DNA from: Paracoccaceae bacterium Fryx2
GTDB lineage: Bacteria > Pseudomonadota > Alphaproteobacteria > Rhodobacterales > Rhodobacteraceae
Length of the DNA: 64,000 bases
Direction: 5' to 3'
NCBI GenBank assembly: GCA_032334235.1
Contig: JAVSGI010000003.1
Span: 1,054,001-1,118,000 of the forward strand
Part shown: positions 55,763 through 64,000 of the stretch, piece by piece
Layout of the letters: the number at the start of each line of letters is the position of its first letter
Position numbering within the stretch: the first letter of the stretch is position 1
The notes under the pieces: model-generated
Database searches by the model: none
The model's input: only the letters and a program-made list of their open reading frames with translations
Told to the model about the DNA's origin: nothing
Program-made: the position numbers and the translations under genes

Positions 55763-56063
55763 GCCACCCCTTCATTCCTGAAGGCGCAACTATCCTCAAT
55801 TTGCCGACCAGACCTGCCCGCGATCCCGCGAAATCAGTGCCCAGCTTCACGCGAAATGACTGCCCATGATCCCGTGAAATCGATGCCCACCATCAAGCGA
55901 AACACGCAGCCATTGCCGACGCGAAGCTGGTGAACAGCTCTGCCTGACGCTTCAGGCCGCCCTGTTCGGTGAAGCGCACGCCGTCGGGCATCTTTCGGCC
56001 ATACGCCATAAGCTGGGTTCCTATGACGACGGGCGCTCTCCGATCCTGAACCTGCGCGGCTGA

Positions 56064-56190
56064 GTTCCCCCCCGAAATTCGGACAGTGACGGAAGCTACG
56101 TTCTGAAGTCTGCTGATCTCCAAGCACGAGGAGAACAGACGTGTCGAAACGCAGGAACCATGACGCGGCTTTCAAGGCCCGCGTTGGTCC
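56064..56190 (+). mobile_element. IS3-family fragment (5' end of orfA)
   Basis: The stretch starts with a TGAGTTCCCCCCCGAAATTCGG-like terminus and has a GTG at 56141 reading SKRRNHDAAFKARVG, the usual start of an orfA transposase. It is cut off after about 16 codons by unrelated sequence (GPAATTLDAGF). It is a dead remnant. Confidence 0.5.
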
Positions 56191-56509
56191 AGCGGCCACC
56201 ACGCTGGACGCAGGCTTCGTGGCCGGAATGCGCAGCTTTCCGGGCACCCCCTGCGACGGCCACCCCTTGAAAGACGCCCGACCCAGCATTGCTTGAAGGC
56301 CCTGCAGCGTTTCGTCAAGCCAAATCTGGAGGGTTCCGTCGGGGGGCAGCCCGCCTTTCGACAGCTGTGCCGGGTGCCGGGAACGTGAGAGCGGGCTTGC
56401 CGGGCTTTTCGTCTCTTGGTCGACAAGCCCAGGCTGACCGGGTGCCATGGTCATTCCCGGCCGGTCCGGGTAGCCTGTGCCCAGCAGCCACGATCAGGAG
56501 ACCGCCCCT
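56191..56509. other. Gene-free interval before the TspO-like gene
   Basis: 319 bases without a convincing gene. A Shine-Dalgarno CAGGAG at 56497-56502 belongs to the next gene. Confidence 0.35.
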
Positions 56510-57220
56510 ATGACCCGCCATCTGGCACTGTTGACCCTGCTCGCCACGATCGCCTTCGCCCTTTCCCCCCTGACCACCAGCGGCTTCAACGGCTTCACGT
56601 CCGGGCAGTTCCCGGTCCCGCAGGTCGACCCGGCGGTGCAACCGGCCGGCTACGCCTTCTCGATCTGGGGCGTGATCTATCTCTGGCTGATCCTCGGCGC
56701 GGGCTACGGCCTCTGGAAACGGGCGGACGATGCGGACTGGCAAAGGATGCGCCCGCCGCTGATCGCCAGCCTTGCGGTCGGCGCCTTCTGGATCCCGGTG
56801 GCCAACGTCTCGCCGATTGCGGCGACGGTGATGATCTGGGCGATGCTGCTCGGCGCGCTGATCGCCCTGATGCGGGCGGGTCGCGGGGACCATGGCTGGC
56901 AACGCGCACCGGTCGCGCTTTACGCCGGATGGCTTACCGCTGCCTCCTGCGTTTCGCTCGGGCTGGTGGTCGCGGGGCATGGCCTGATGTCCAGCCAGAC
57001 GGCTGCGCTGCTGGCCCTCGCGCTGGCGCTCGCCGTGGCCCTCGCCGTCAGCCTCCTGCGCCGCGACACGCCCGCCTATGGCGTCGCCGTCATCTGGGCG
57101 CTGGTCGGGGTGATCGTCTCCAACCTGCAGCCGGTCAACGGGACGGTGATTGCCCTCTGCGTGCTGGGCATCGCCATTCTGTCCTGGTTCACCCTGCGCT
57201 CCTTGCGCCGGACCGTCTGA
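56510..57220 (+). CDS. TspO/MBR-like membrane protein
   Basis: A 236-residue protein that starts at ATG 56510 after AGGAGACC. It has seven or more hydrophobic segments and the tryptophan-rich pattern AYAFSIWGVIYLWLILGAGYGLWKR near residue 55-75, then IASLAVGAFWIPVANVSP and NLQPVNGTVIALCVLGI. The family (tryptophan-rich sensory protein, larger subgroup) includes regulators that bind tetrapyrroles or lipids; the ligand here is not known. Confidence 0.78.
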   Translation: MTRHLALLTLLATIAFALSPLTTSGFNGFTSGQFPVPQVDPAVQPAGYAFSIWGVIYLWLILGAGYGLWKRADDADWQRMRPPLIASLAVGAFWIPVANVSPIAATVMIWAMLLGALIALMRAGRGDHGWQRAPVALYAGWLTAASCVSLGLVVAGHGLMSSQTAALLALALALAVALAVSLLRRDTPAYGVAVIWALVGVIVSNLQPVNGTVIALCVLGIAILSWFTLRSLRRTV

Positions 57221-57740
57221 TCGAAGCCTGACTCCGGACGAATTGCCGTGTTGCGTACTTCATGTGGCCAAGAGGCGTATCCCGCACCTTGGCGGCGATC
57301 TGGTCAAGGGCCTGGCCATCGGAGGCCTGCTCGTCGACTTCCCGAAATCGCAAACGCCACGGCCGTTGGCGAAGATGCCTCGCGCGATGAAGGTCGATCA
57401 TCAACACCGCCCCGAAATCCGGGGGGCGATTCCGATGATCGCGTGCCCGCCGGGCGCCCGACGGCGCGACCTTCAGCAGCGGCGAGATTGCCGCCATCCT
57501 GAGCTGGCGCAAGGCGGACAGCGACGAGACGCACCGCCCCCGGATCCGGCGCGACACCCGGGAAGTCGTGCAGCCCGAACTGGCATACAAGGACGTGGTA
57601 TCCCGCGGGGCGCAACGGGCCGCCGAAAGAAACCGGGGCGGGCGCGGGGGAGAGTGTCCGGGAATGCCGCCAGGACAAGCTGTTTTGCCCTGCGCGGCTT
57701 CTGGATGGCTTTATGGTCGCGCGCCAGGGCGTGTCGCCTC
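57221..57740. other. Gene-free interval, probably old insertion-sequence debris
   Basis: 520 bases with only short frames on both strands, and no family assignable by eye. It ends at the IS630 fragment. Confidence 0.35.
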
Positions 57741-57965
57741 CAATTGGCACCATATCCTGCGGATACAAAGTAGTTCCGGCATTCCTGCGGCTGACTCGTC
57801 GCGGACTGCGCCGACCTGTTGCCAGAGGGCCTGGCAGGTTCTGGCGGCGGCTTTTCGGATCAGGGTCTTGAGCTTTGAGAACACCCTTTCGATGGGCTTC
57901 AATTCCGGCGAGTATGGCGGCAAGAAGATCAGGTCGTTGCCTTGGGCCCGCAGCAGAATCGCGGA
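57741..57965 (-). pseudogene. IS630-family transposase, C-terminal fragment
   Basis: The minus strand encodes NDLIFLPPYSPELKPIERVFSKLKTLIRKAAARTCQALWQ, the conserved end of IS630-type DDE transposases with the last catalytic glutamate in PIERVFSKLK. Near the end the expected ECRNYFVSAGYGAN is in a shifted frame. The 5' two thirds are absent. Confidence 0.82.
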
Positions 57966-58113
57966 ATCACACTCCTCTAAACTCGGGAAGCCTGGATCGG
58001 AACAGTGGCAACACGCTGTAACGCTGCACTGTGGTGAAGCCATGGAAACGACACGGCGTACTGGCCTCCGGAAGGCGTCACAGGCAGCCGTGGCTTTCCC
58101 GGGATCGGACAAC

Positions 58114-58422
58114 GTGAAGTGCTTCCTGCGCCATTCTGCAAGGGGCCCGCTGCTCGTCCTCCTGTTTGGCGCGGCCTCGCCAGCCAGTGCGACCCCCGAA
58201 TACATCCTGCCCACACTGTTCGATGTCACCGGTGTTGCCGCCAGGGACGTTCCGGACATCCGTCTGGCGCCCGACGCCAGTGCGGCGATCATCGGGACTA
58301 TCCCGCCGCAAACCCGTGATATCGAGGTGGTGCCGGTGGCCTGTTCGGACCGGATGTCGGACCGCGCCTGTGGGCTCGATGTCACGTTGATCCTTGAAGG
58401 CGCGGCGCGCCGGGGCTGCTGA
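58114..58422 (+). CDS. Small exported SH3-like protein
   Basis: A 102-residue frame from a GTG at 58114. Residues 1-25 form a signal peptide (RGPLLVLLFGAASPASA). The remainder (EYILPTLFDVTGVAARDVPDIRLAPDASAAIIGTIPPQTRDIEVV) looks like bacterial SH3-type repeats of envelope proteins. The C-terminus (CSDRMSDRACGLDVTLILEGAARRGC) is unlike the family, so the gene may be frameshifted or truncated. Confidence 0.55.
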   Translation: MKCFLRHSARGPLLVLLFGAASPASATPEYILPTLFDVTGVAARDVPDIRLAPDASAAIIGTIPPQTRDIEVVPVACSDRMSDRACGLDVTLILEGAARRGC

Positions 58423-58470
58423 CCGCCGATTGTCCGGCGGGCTTTGTAATCCCGACCGGACGCACGGCCC

Positions 58471-59574
58471 TCACGGCGTCAGCAGGTATTTCGCTCCGGT
58501 AGACTTGCGGACATAGGCGGCCACGGTTTCCGGCTGCAGCGCCTCTTCGAGCGTGATCCGGGCGGTGTAGTGGCTGGCGAAGGTCGTCGCCATCTCGTCC
58601 ACCACCCGCTGGCGCATCGCGGCAACCGTGGCCGGGTCGAGGCGTTGCAGGGCCTGGAACAGCAGCCAGCCCCCGATGCTCCAGCTGAAGCCGAAGCCGC
58701 GGTGCAGGGTCGTGGGGCCGGTATCCAGCGCGCCGTAGATGTAGCCCTGCTTGCGCACCGCCGAGCCATAGCGGTCATAGCCGGTCATGCCGCGCGCCGC
58801 GACCGCCTCCATTGCGTTCAGTATGATGCTGGTCATCTCGCCGCCTCCGATGGCGTCGAACGAAATCGTGGCCCCGGTCGCGGCAATCGCCTCGGTCAGG
58901 TCTGCGCGGAAGCTCTCGGCGCTGCTGTCGATGACATGCTCTGCCCCCAGACCCCGCAGCAGCGCGACCTGCCCGGGGCTGCGGACGATGTTCACCAGGC
59001 CGATGCCGTCGGCCTTGCAGATCCGCACCAGCATCTGCCCGAGGTTCGAGGCGGCGGGGGCATGGACGATTGCCGTATGCCCCTCGGCCCGCATGGTTTC
59101 GGTAAAGCCGAGCGCGGTCAGCGGGTTGACGAACAGCGCGGCACCCGCTTCGGCCGATGCGCCTTCGGGCAGCACCAGGCAATCCCTTGCCGCGATCAGG
59201 CGCAGGCGGGCATACATGGCGCCGCCAAGCATCGCCACCCGCCTGCCGACGAGATGCTGCTGATCGGACCCCGCCGCGATAACGGTGCCGGCCCCCTCGT
59301 TGCCCGCGGCAAGGGACTGGCCGAGCCGCGCCCGCATCGCGGGCATGGCACGCTCCGGGATGCGCGCGGTCAGCGCCTGGCCGTCCATCGCCAGCGTCGC
59401 CATGTCGGCCGGCCCGAACATCAAGCCCAGATCCGACGGGTTGATAGGGGCCGCCTCGACCCGCACCAGCAGCTGCGCCGGGCCGGGCTCGGCCAGGGTG
59501 ACGGGCTCCAGATGCAGCCGCAGCGTGCCATCCGCCGTGACGGTCGATCTCAGTTCAAGGCTGTTGCGGTCCAT
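58471..59574 (-). CDS. Zinc-independent quinone-oxidoreductase-like (MDR) dehydrogenase
   Basis: A 367-residue medium-chain dehydrogenase. The start at 59574 (MDRNSLELRS) follows GGAGACC. APINPSDLGLMFG near residue 40, AGNEGAGTVIAAG near 95, AALFVNPLTALGF near 150, the nucleotide-binding segment APAASNLGQMLVRICKADG and the loop GGGEMTSIIL place it among NAD(P)H:quinone oxidoreductase-like enzymes. No structural zinc cysteines are seen. The substrate is unknown. It is flanked by insertion-sequence debris. Confidence 0.85.
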   Translation of the reverse strand: MDRNSLELRSTVTADGTLRLHLEPVTLAEPGPAQLLVRVEAAPINPSDLGLMFGPADMATLAMDGQALTARIPERAMPAMRARLGQSLAAGNEGAGTVIAAGSDQQHLVGRRVAMLGGAMYARLRLIAARDCLVLPEGASAEAGAALFVNPLTALGFTETMRAEGHTAIVHAPAASNLGQMLVRICKADGIGLVNIVRSPGQVALLRGLGAEHVIDSSAESFRADLTEAIAATGATISFDAIGGGEMTSIILNAMEAVAARGMTGYDRYGSAVRKQGYIYGALDTGPTTLHRGFGFSWSIGGWLLFQALQRLDPATVAAMRQRVVDEMATTFASHYTARITLEEALQPETVAAYVRKSTGAKYLLTP

Positions 59575-59732
59575 GGGGTCTCCGATCCGGTTGGCACGAT
59601 CCTCGCTTACGCAGGGGCCGGGCGCAACCGCCATTGATCCTGCGCGACAGCGCGACTGCGAGGCTGGCGGCTGTCATCCTGCGGGCCGGGTGGCGACCGA
59701 GGTTGTCTATCAGCGTGTCGATGGCAGGAGCG

Positions 59733-59946
59733 TGTGACGCCGGAAGGCGACGATTGCGGCTTCCTCACGCGGTTCCGCCGACCCGGTCTTCATATCCTCG
59801 ACCGTCGCCCGCTTCCGCCACTTCGCCACCGTCCTGGGGTTGATGCCCAGTTCCTTGCTCAACTGCGCGAGCGGAGCTTGCGATCGCTGTACTGCTGCTC
59901 TGACGGCGTACGTGGTCGTGGCGCTCCCGTGACGAACCTGTCCCAT
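59733..59946 (-). pseudogene. IS481-family transposase, N-terminal fragment
   Basis: From ATG 59946 the frame reads MGQVRHGSATTTYAVRAAVQRSQAPLAQLSKELGINPRTVAKWRKRATVEDMKTG, the helix-turn-helix end of an IS481 transposase. After that the sequence jumps across an internal deletion (SAEP to REEAAIVAFRRHTLLP) and ends. The catalytic part is missing. Confidence 0.82.
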
Positions 59947-60130
59947 GGTGCTTCCTTCCATTCCTTCGAAAGGATCACACCATCAAACCGTGGGAACAAT
60001 CATCTCTAGTCTGCCCGAAATTGTCCAGCAAGCCGGCAGCAGCCCTGTCACAAAACTGAAGGCCGGCAGATACGCTATCGTCATCCCGGCTTGTTAGCGC
60101 ACCCCTGTACTTGATCAACCGGGGAAAACC

Positions 60131-61450
60131 ATGTTCCGAACGCTTTCGCTATCAATGCTGGCCCTTGCCACGTCGCTCACCGCAGCCCAGGCCCAGACCG
60201 AAGTCCAGTGGTGGCATGCCATGGGTGGCGAACTTGGCGCCAAGCTTGACGAGATGGTTGCCGCGTACAACGCCGGCCAGTCCGACTACAAGGTCGTGGC
60301 CTCGTTCAAGGGCACCTATGCCGAAACGGTGACCGCTGCGATTGCGGCCTTCCGCGCCAGGGAACAGCCGGCCATCGTGCAGGTCTTCGAAGTGGGCACC
60401 GGCACGATGATGGCCGCCAAGGGCGCGATCTATCCGGTGTACCAGCTGATGGCCGACATGGGCGAGGCTTTCGATCCTGCGGCCTTCCTGCCCGCCGTCG
60501 TGGGCTATTACACCGACACCGAGGGCAACCTGCTGTCGATGCCCTTCAACTCTTCGACCCCGATCCTGTATTACAACAAGGACGTGTTCGAGAAGGCCGG
60601 CCTGGACCGCGAGACCCCGCCGAAAACCTGGGCCGAGGTCGAGGCGTTCTCCGCCAGGATCATGGAGTCGGGCGCGGCGAAGTGCGGTTTCACCACCGGC
60701 TGGATCAGCTGGGTGCAGCTTGAAAACCTGTCGGCCTGGCACAACCAGCCGATCGGCACGCTGGAAAACGGCTTCGGCGGGCTGGGCACGGAACTGACAT
60801 TCAACGGCCCGGCGCAGGTCAATCACTGGGAAAACCTGAAGAAATGGCAGGACGCGGGCGTGTTCCAGTATGGCGGGCCCGGCGGCGGCTCCGATGCCCC
60901 GCCGAAGTTCTACGCGCAGGAATGCGCGATCTACATGAACTCCTCGGCCAGCCGCGCGGGCGTGGTTGCCAATGCGAAGGATTTCGAGGTCGGCTACGGC
61001 ATGCTGCCCTATTACGACGAGATCGAGGGCGCGCCGCAGAACTCGATCATCGGCGGGGCAACCCTCTGGGTGCTGCAGGGCAAGGACGAGGCGACCTACA
61101 AGGGCGCGGCCGACTTCTTCTCCTACCTCTCCTCGCCGGAAGTGCAGGCCGACTGGCACCAGTTCTCGGGCTATCTGCCGATCACCCAGGCGGCCTGGGA
61201 TCTGTCGAAATCGCAGGGCTTCTATGACGCCAACCCCGGTACCGACGTGTCCATCAAGCAGATCACGCTGAATGCGCCGACGCCGAATTCGAAGGGCCTG
61301 CGCTTCGGCTCCTACGTCCAGATCCGCGACATCATCGACGAGGAGTTCCAGGCGCTGCTGTCGGGTGGCAAGGACGCCGGGACCGCGCTCGACGCCGTGG
61401 TGCAGCGCGGCAACGTGCTGATCCGCGAATTCGAAACGGCCAACAAGTAA
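60131..61450 (+). CDS. ugpB: ABC transporter substrate-binding protein, UgpB type
   Basis: A 439-residue periplasmic protein with a signal peptide (MFRTLSLSMLALATSLTAAQA). The type II solute-binding fold is recognised by VQWWHAMGGELGAKLDEMVAAYNAGQSDYKVVASFKGTYAET, then VGYYTDTEGNLLSMPFNSSTPILYYNKD and IIGGATLWVLQGK, all close to sn-glycerol-3-phosphate binding proteins. It is the first gene of ugpB-A-E; the ATP-binding gene is not in the window. A terminator-like hairpin follows it. Confidence 0.92.
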   Translation: MFRTLSLSMLALATSLTAAQAQTEVQWWHAMGGELGAKLDEMVAAYNAGQSDYKVVASFKGTYAETVTAAIAAFRAREQPAIVQVFEVGTGTMMAAKGAIYPVYQLMADMGEAFDPAAFLPAVVGYYTDTEGNLLSMPFNSSTPILYYNKDVFEKAGLDRETPPKTWAEVEAFSARIMESGAAKCGFTTGWISWVQLENLSAWHNQPIGTLENGFGGLGTELTFNGPAQVNHWENLKKWQDAGVFQYGGPGGGSDAPPKFYAQECAIYMNSSASRAGVVANAKDFEVGYGMLPYYDEIEGAPQNSIIGGATLWVLQGKDEATYKGAADFFSYLSSPEVQADWHQFSGYLPITQAAWDLSKSQGFYDANPGTDVSIKQITLNAPTPNSKGLRFGSYVQIRDIIDEEFQALLSGGKDAGTALDAVVQRGNVLIREFETANK

Positions 61451-61467
61451 GCCCTTCCGCGAAGGCC

Positions 61468-61498
61468 GGAAAGCCCGCGTGTCCCGCGCGGGCTTTCC
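61468..61498 (+). terminator. Strong hairpin between ugpB and ugpA
   Basis: GGAAAGCCCGCG and CGCGGGCTTTCC form a perfect 12-bp stem with a 7-base loop, followed by TTTG and then a C-rich tract. Such stems after binding-protein genes limit read-through or protect upstream mRNA, so that UgpB is made in excess over the permeases. No long U run follows. Confidence 0.8.
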
Positions 61499-61534
61499 TT
61501 TGCATTTCCCCACCCCGAACGTGAAGACCCCGAC

Positions 61535-62413
61535 ATGAAACGCACCGTTTTCGGCGATCAACTGCTGCCCTGGCTGCTGCTTGCCCCCCAGCTGCTGATC
61601 ACGGCGGTATTCTTTCTGTGGCCTGCCGGTCAGGCGATGTGGCAAAGCTTCCTGCGCGAGGGTGCTTTCGGGCTGAAGACCAGCTTTGTCGGGATCGAGA
61701 ATTACGCCGCGCTGTTCCGCGATGGCGACTATGTGAACGCCCTGCATGTCACGGCGGTGTTTTCCGTTTCGGTGGCGGCGCTGTCGATGGGCACCGCGCT
61801 GCTGCTGGCGCTGGCGGTGGACCGGATGCTGAAATCGGCCAATGCCTACACCACGCTGCTGGTCTGGCCCTATGCGGTGGCCCCGGCGATCGCGGGCATC
61901 CTGTGGTGGTTCCTGTTCAACCCGACGATCGGCATCCTGCCATGGGCGCTGGATTTCGTGGGCTATGACTGGAACCACGCGCTGCAATCGGGCGATGCCA
62001 TGGTGCTGGTGATCGTCGCCGCAAGCTGGAAGCAGATCAGCTACAACTTTCTGTTCTTCGTGGCCGGCCTGCAATCCATCCCGCAAAGCCTGCGCGAGGC
62101 GGCGGCGATCGACGGCGCGGGCCCGGCCCGGCGGTTCTGGAGCATTACCTTTCCATTGCTGGCTCCGACCACCTTCTTCCTGCTGGTGGTCAACGTGGTC
62201 TACACGATGTTCGACACCTTCGGCGTGATCGACGCCACCACCGAAGGCGGCCCGGCGCAGGCCACCAACATCCTGGTCTACAAGGTCTACAAGGACGGGT
62301 TTCTCGGCCTGAACCTCGGCTCATCGGCCGCGCAGTCGGTGATCCTGATGGCCATCGTCATCGTGCTGACCGTGATCCAGTTCCGCTTCATCGAACGCCG
62401 GGTGCAGTACTGA
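61535..62413 (+). CDS. ugpA: ABC transporter permease, UgpA type
   Basis: A 292-residue permease with six hydrophobic segments. The cytoplasmic EAA loop is [24 protein letters not shown] near residue 185-210, where it contacts the ATPase. [31 protein letters not shown] near the end is typical of UgpA. It overlaps the next gene by one base (TGATG). It is intact. Confidence 0.92.
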   Translation: MKRTVFGDQLLPWLLLAPQLLITAVFFLWPAGQAMWQSFLREGAFGLKTSFVGIENYAALFRDGDYVNALHVTAVFSVSVAALSMGTALLLALAVDRMLKSANAYTTLLVWPYAVAPAIAGILWWFLFNPTIGILPWALDFVGYDWNHALQSGDAMVLVIVAASWKQISYNFLFFVAGLQSIPQSLREAAAIDGAGPARRFWSITFPLLAPTTFFLLVVNVVYTMFDTFGVIDATTEGGPAQATNILVYKVYKDGFLGLNLGSSAAQSVILMAIVIVLTVIQFRFIERRVQY

Positions 62414-62907
62414 TGGTCGAGCATCGCCCCTTCCTGAACCTGCTCGCCCATGCCGTGCTGATCTGCGGCGTGCTGGTGGTGGCCTTTCCGGTCTATCTGG
62501 CGCTGATCGCCTCGACCCATGCCTCGAACGCCTTCGGGTCGGGGGTGATCCCGCTGCTGCCGGGGCGCGAGTTGGCCAACAACTATGCCATGATGCTTGG
62601 CACCGGCATTTCCTCGTCGGGTGCGCCGCCGCTGGCGGGCATGATGTGGAACAGCCTGGTGATGGCGCTGACCATCGCGGCGGGCAAGATCGCGATCTCG
62701 ATCCTCTCGGCCTTCGCCATCGTCTACTTCCGCTTTCCGTTCCGGATGCTGGCCTTCTGGGTGATCTTCGTCACGCTCATGCTGCCGGTCGAGGTGCGGA
62801 TCATTCCGACCTTCAAGGTGGTGGCCGATCTGGGGATGCTCAACAGCTATGCGGGCCTTTCGATCCTGAACCGCCCCGGGTTTACCGGAGGGTGGTTTGT
62901 TCAATGA
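62413..62907 (+). pseudogene. ugpE: UgpE-type permease truncated by an IS3-family insertion
   Basis: The first 151 residues match UgpE: signal helix, FPVYLALIASTHASN, GMMWNSLVMALTIAAGKIAISILSAFAIVYFRFPFRM and VRIIPTFKVVADLGMLNSYAGLS. At about 62867 the sequence turns into an insertion-sequence terminus (TGAACCGCCCCGGG) and the frame ends at 62907. The EAA loop and the C-terminal helices are lost, so the transporter as encoded here is incomplete. Confidence 0.88.
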
Positions 62908-63813
62908 CTACGCGACCATATCGAGTGAGTTCAGGTTTGCATAGAACGCCTCCTCTGCTTCTGCGGGTGGGATGTATCCGATTGGGCCAAGCAGGCGGCG
63001 GTTGTTATACCAATCGATCCATTTCAGCGTTTCCCATTCGACCTCGCGCATTGATTTCCAGGGGCCGATCTGGTTGATGACCTCTGTCTTGAACAGGCCG
63101 ATGACGCATTCAGCCAAGGCGTTGTCATAGGCATCGCCAACTGTTCCAACGGAAAGGTCGATCTCGGCCTTGGCCAGGCGTTCGGTGTATTTGATCGACA
63201 GGTATTGTGATCCGCGGTCCGAATGGTGGACCAAGCTCTTGTTATCCGGCGTCTTTCTTTGCCAGATCGCTTGCTCCAGCGCGTCGAGCACAAACTGGGT
63301 CTTCATCGATGTCGAGACGCGCCAACCGACAATACGACGTGCAAAGACGTCGATGACGAAGGCCACGTAGACGGTGCCGGACCATGTGGGCACATAGGTG
63401 AAATCTGAAACCCACAGCTTGTTCGGCCGATCCGCCATGAACAGCCGGTTCACCTTGTCGTCCGGGCAAGGCAGAGACGTGTCAGGATTGGTCGTGATGA
63501 CCTTCTTGCCACGGACCACGCCCCTGATGCCCAGATGGCGCATCAATCGTTCCACGGTGCAGCGGGCGGCGTCTTCACCCTGCCGTCGCAAAACATGCCA
63601 GATCTTCCGCGCGCCATAGAGCTTGCGGTTGGCATCCCAGGCCGCGTCGATCTTGAGGCTCAGGGCGGCATCCGATTTGGCCCGGGCCGAGGCCCGGTCA
63701 GGATCACGCATGATCGCCCGCCGGTCATAAAAGGTGGAAGGGGCAAACTGCAGTGCCCTGCAGATCGGCTCGACCCCGAATGCCTCTCGGCTTTCCTCAA
63801 TGAAAGCAGTCAT
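62908..63813 (-). CDS. IS3-family transposase, OrfB
   Basis: A 301-residue DDE integrase. The N-terminal FIEESREAFGVEPICRALQFAPSTFYDRR is followed by the catalytic regions LWVSDFTYVPTWSG, VHHSDRGSQYLS and the glutamate-containing NALAECVIGLFKTEVI, then PIGYIPPAEAEEAFYA. The start ATG overlaps the orfA stop (ATGA), so it may be made by translational coupling or fusion. It is full length. Confidence 0.93.
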   Translation of the reverse strand: MTAFIEESREAFGVEPICRALQFAPSTFYDRRAIMRDPDRASARAKSDAALSLKIDAAWDANRKLYGARKIWHVLRRQGEDAARCTVERLMRHLGIRGVVRGKKVITTNPDTSLPCPDDKVNRLFMADRPNKLWVSDFTYVPTWSGTVYVAFVIDVFARRIVGWRVSTSMKTQFVLDALEQAIWQRKTPDNKSLVHHSDRGSQYLSIKYTERLAKAEIDLSVGTVGDAYDNALAECVIGLFKTEVINQIGPWKSMREVEWETLKWIDWYNNRRLLGPIGYIPPAEAEEAFYANLNSLDMVA

Positions 63814-64000
63814 TTGCGAAACGGGCGGTCGAGCTCCGCCTGGGCAAAATACGCTGAAGCTTTGCGCAGAATCTCGTTCGCTTGCCGCAGTTCCCGGTTC
63901 TCGCGCTCAAGCTCTTTGATCCGCGCGATCTCAGCGCTGGTAGGTCCCGGCCGTTCGCCACCATCGCGCTGGACCTGTCGCATCCAGACGCGAAGGCTGT
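63810..64000 (-). CDS. IS3-family transposase OrfA, C-terminal part
   Basis: The frame reads LRVWMRQVQRDGGERPG...IARIKELERENRELRQANEILRKASAYFAQAELDRPFRK and stops at 63810-63812. The leucine-zipper-like heptads (LERENRELRQANEIL) are typical of OrfA. The N-terminal helix-turn-helix is outside the window. Confidence 0.88.
   Translation of the reverse strand, partial: SLRVWMRQVQRDGGERPGPTSAEIARIKELERENRELRQANEILRKASAYFAQAELDRPFRK

Larger units (their letters stand above)
53323..55916 (-). mobile_element. IS21-family insertion sequence B (53331-55908)
   Basis: A 2578-bp element bounded by TGCGGATTTCGC (53331) and, on the other strand, TGCGTGTTTCGC (55908), with an 8-bp duplication GCCATTGC (53323-53330 and 55909-55916). 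Each end carries three spaced repeats of about 34 bases (GATTTCGCG-GATC-TGGGCA type). Genes are istA and istB, both open. It is a different IS21 type from element A. Confidence 0.92.
52947..56009 (-). pseudogene. RND efflux permease fragment split by an IS21 element
   Basis: Before the insertion, 56009-55909 encodes MPDGVRFTEQG...LFTSFASAMA; after it, 53330 onward reads AIGIFCVYAVLVLLFHDFLQPFTILMALPLALGGALFPLVITGTSFSMPSVIGLLLLMGIVTKNSILLVDYVIEARVRG, the membrane segment after the second periplasmic loop of AcrB-type pumps. Then a frameshift near 53060 destroys ARPIVMTT. Only about 160 of more than 1000 codons survive. No partner membrane-fusion protein is present. Confidence 0.85.
62867..64000 (-). 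mobile_element. IS3-family insertion sequence in ugpE (right part outside window)
   Basis: One end is TGAACCGCCCCGGGTTTACC at 62867, inside ugpE. The element carries orfB and the end of orfA on the minus strand. The other terminus and target duplication lie beyond 64000. Confidence 0.85.

Noticed and set aside
60152-62086. 644-residue minus-strand frame across ugpB and ugpA
   Set aside because: Both plus-strand genes have clear family motifs; the minus frame has none.
1-64000. tRNA, rRNA, CRISPR or replication origin
   Set aside because: No cloverleaf, rRNA-like, regularly spaced repeat or iteron pattern was noticed; a covariance-model scan was not possible here and would be decisive.

Overview
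The window looks like a chromosomal segment of a high-GC alphaproteobacterium of the Rhodobacteraceae (Paracoccus/Rhodobacter-like). The grounds are strong third-position GC, a complete beta-hydroxyaspartate cycle operon with its IclR regulator, a class I PHA synthase operon, hemP, a DUF1467 and methylmalonyl-CoA epimerase pair, and Mu-like prophage genes of the type seen in Rhodobacter. No rRNA, tRNA or CRISPR array was seen. This identification is inference from gene content.

Layout. (1) 1-7.97 kb is the early end of a Mu-like prophage lying on the minus strand: a major head protein gpT running off the window, a deleted transposase A, ner, and the divergent repressor c. It is broken by three insertion sequences: IS5-type 890-2169, IS256-type 2214-3606 and IS21-type 4646-7233, each with recognisable target duplications. 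(2) 8.1-14.4 kb is a metabolic block: ureidoglycolate lyase, then bhcD-bhcC-bhcB-bhcA on the minus strand, with bhcR divergent. It converts two glyoxylate to oxaloacetate. (3) 14.4-24 kb holds housekeeping and accessory genes: DUF533, hemP, DUF167, a deacetylase, a lytic transglycosylase, a nitroreductase, an EI24/CysZ-like protein, DUF1467, an epimerase, a response regulator, an acetyltransferase. (4) 33.0-22.4 kb (minus strand) is a seven-gene operon, mostly joined by 4-bp ATGA overlaps: acetyl-CoA synthetase, fused E1, E2, acyl carrier protein, FtsH-type protease, PHA synthase, beta-CASP metallo-hydrolase. (5) 33.7-36.2 kb carries a membrane-bound diguanylate cyclase and a DUF1989 protein.

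(6) 36.3-45.3 kb is a decaying catabolic island. An ABC-transporter permease and a cysteine hydrolase have both lost their 5' ends at one junction, the substrate-binding protein has two frameshifts, an RpiR regulator carries a 7-bp tandem repeat frameshift and a second IS256 copy, and a glutamine synthetase-like gene and an RraA-like gene have internal deletions. An N-formylglutamate amidohydrolase, an SDR, an epimerase and a second cysteine hydrolase remain intact. (7) 46-52.8 kb holds a large exported polysaccharide-deacetylase-like protein, an RTX-repeat protein and an AI-2E-type membrane protein with a long C-terminal domain. (8) 52.9-60 kb is an insertion-sequence graveyard (RND pump fragment split by a second IS21 element; IS3, IS630 and IS481 fragments) around a TspO-like gene, a small exported protein and a quinone-oxidoreductase-like dehydrogenase. 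(9) 60.1-64 kb is an ugpB-ugpA-ugpE glycerol-3-phosphate-type ABC transporter, with ugpE cut by an IS3-family element that runs off the window.

The main themes are glyoxylate/C2 and acetyl-CoA/PHA metabolism set in a region heavily remodelled by transposition. The two near-identical IS256 copies lie in opposite orientation about 37.5 kb apart, so they could mediate inversion of the segment between them.
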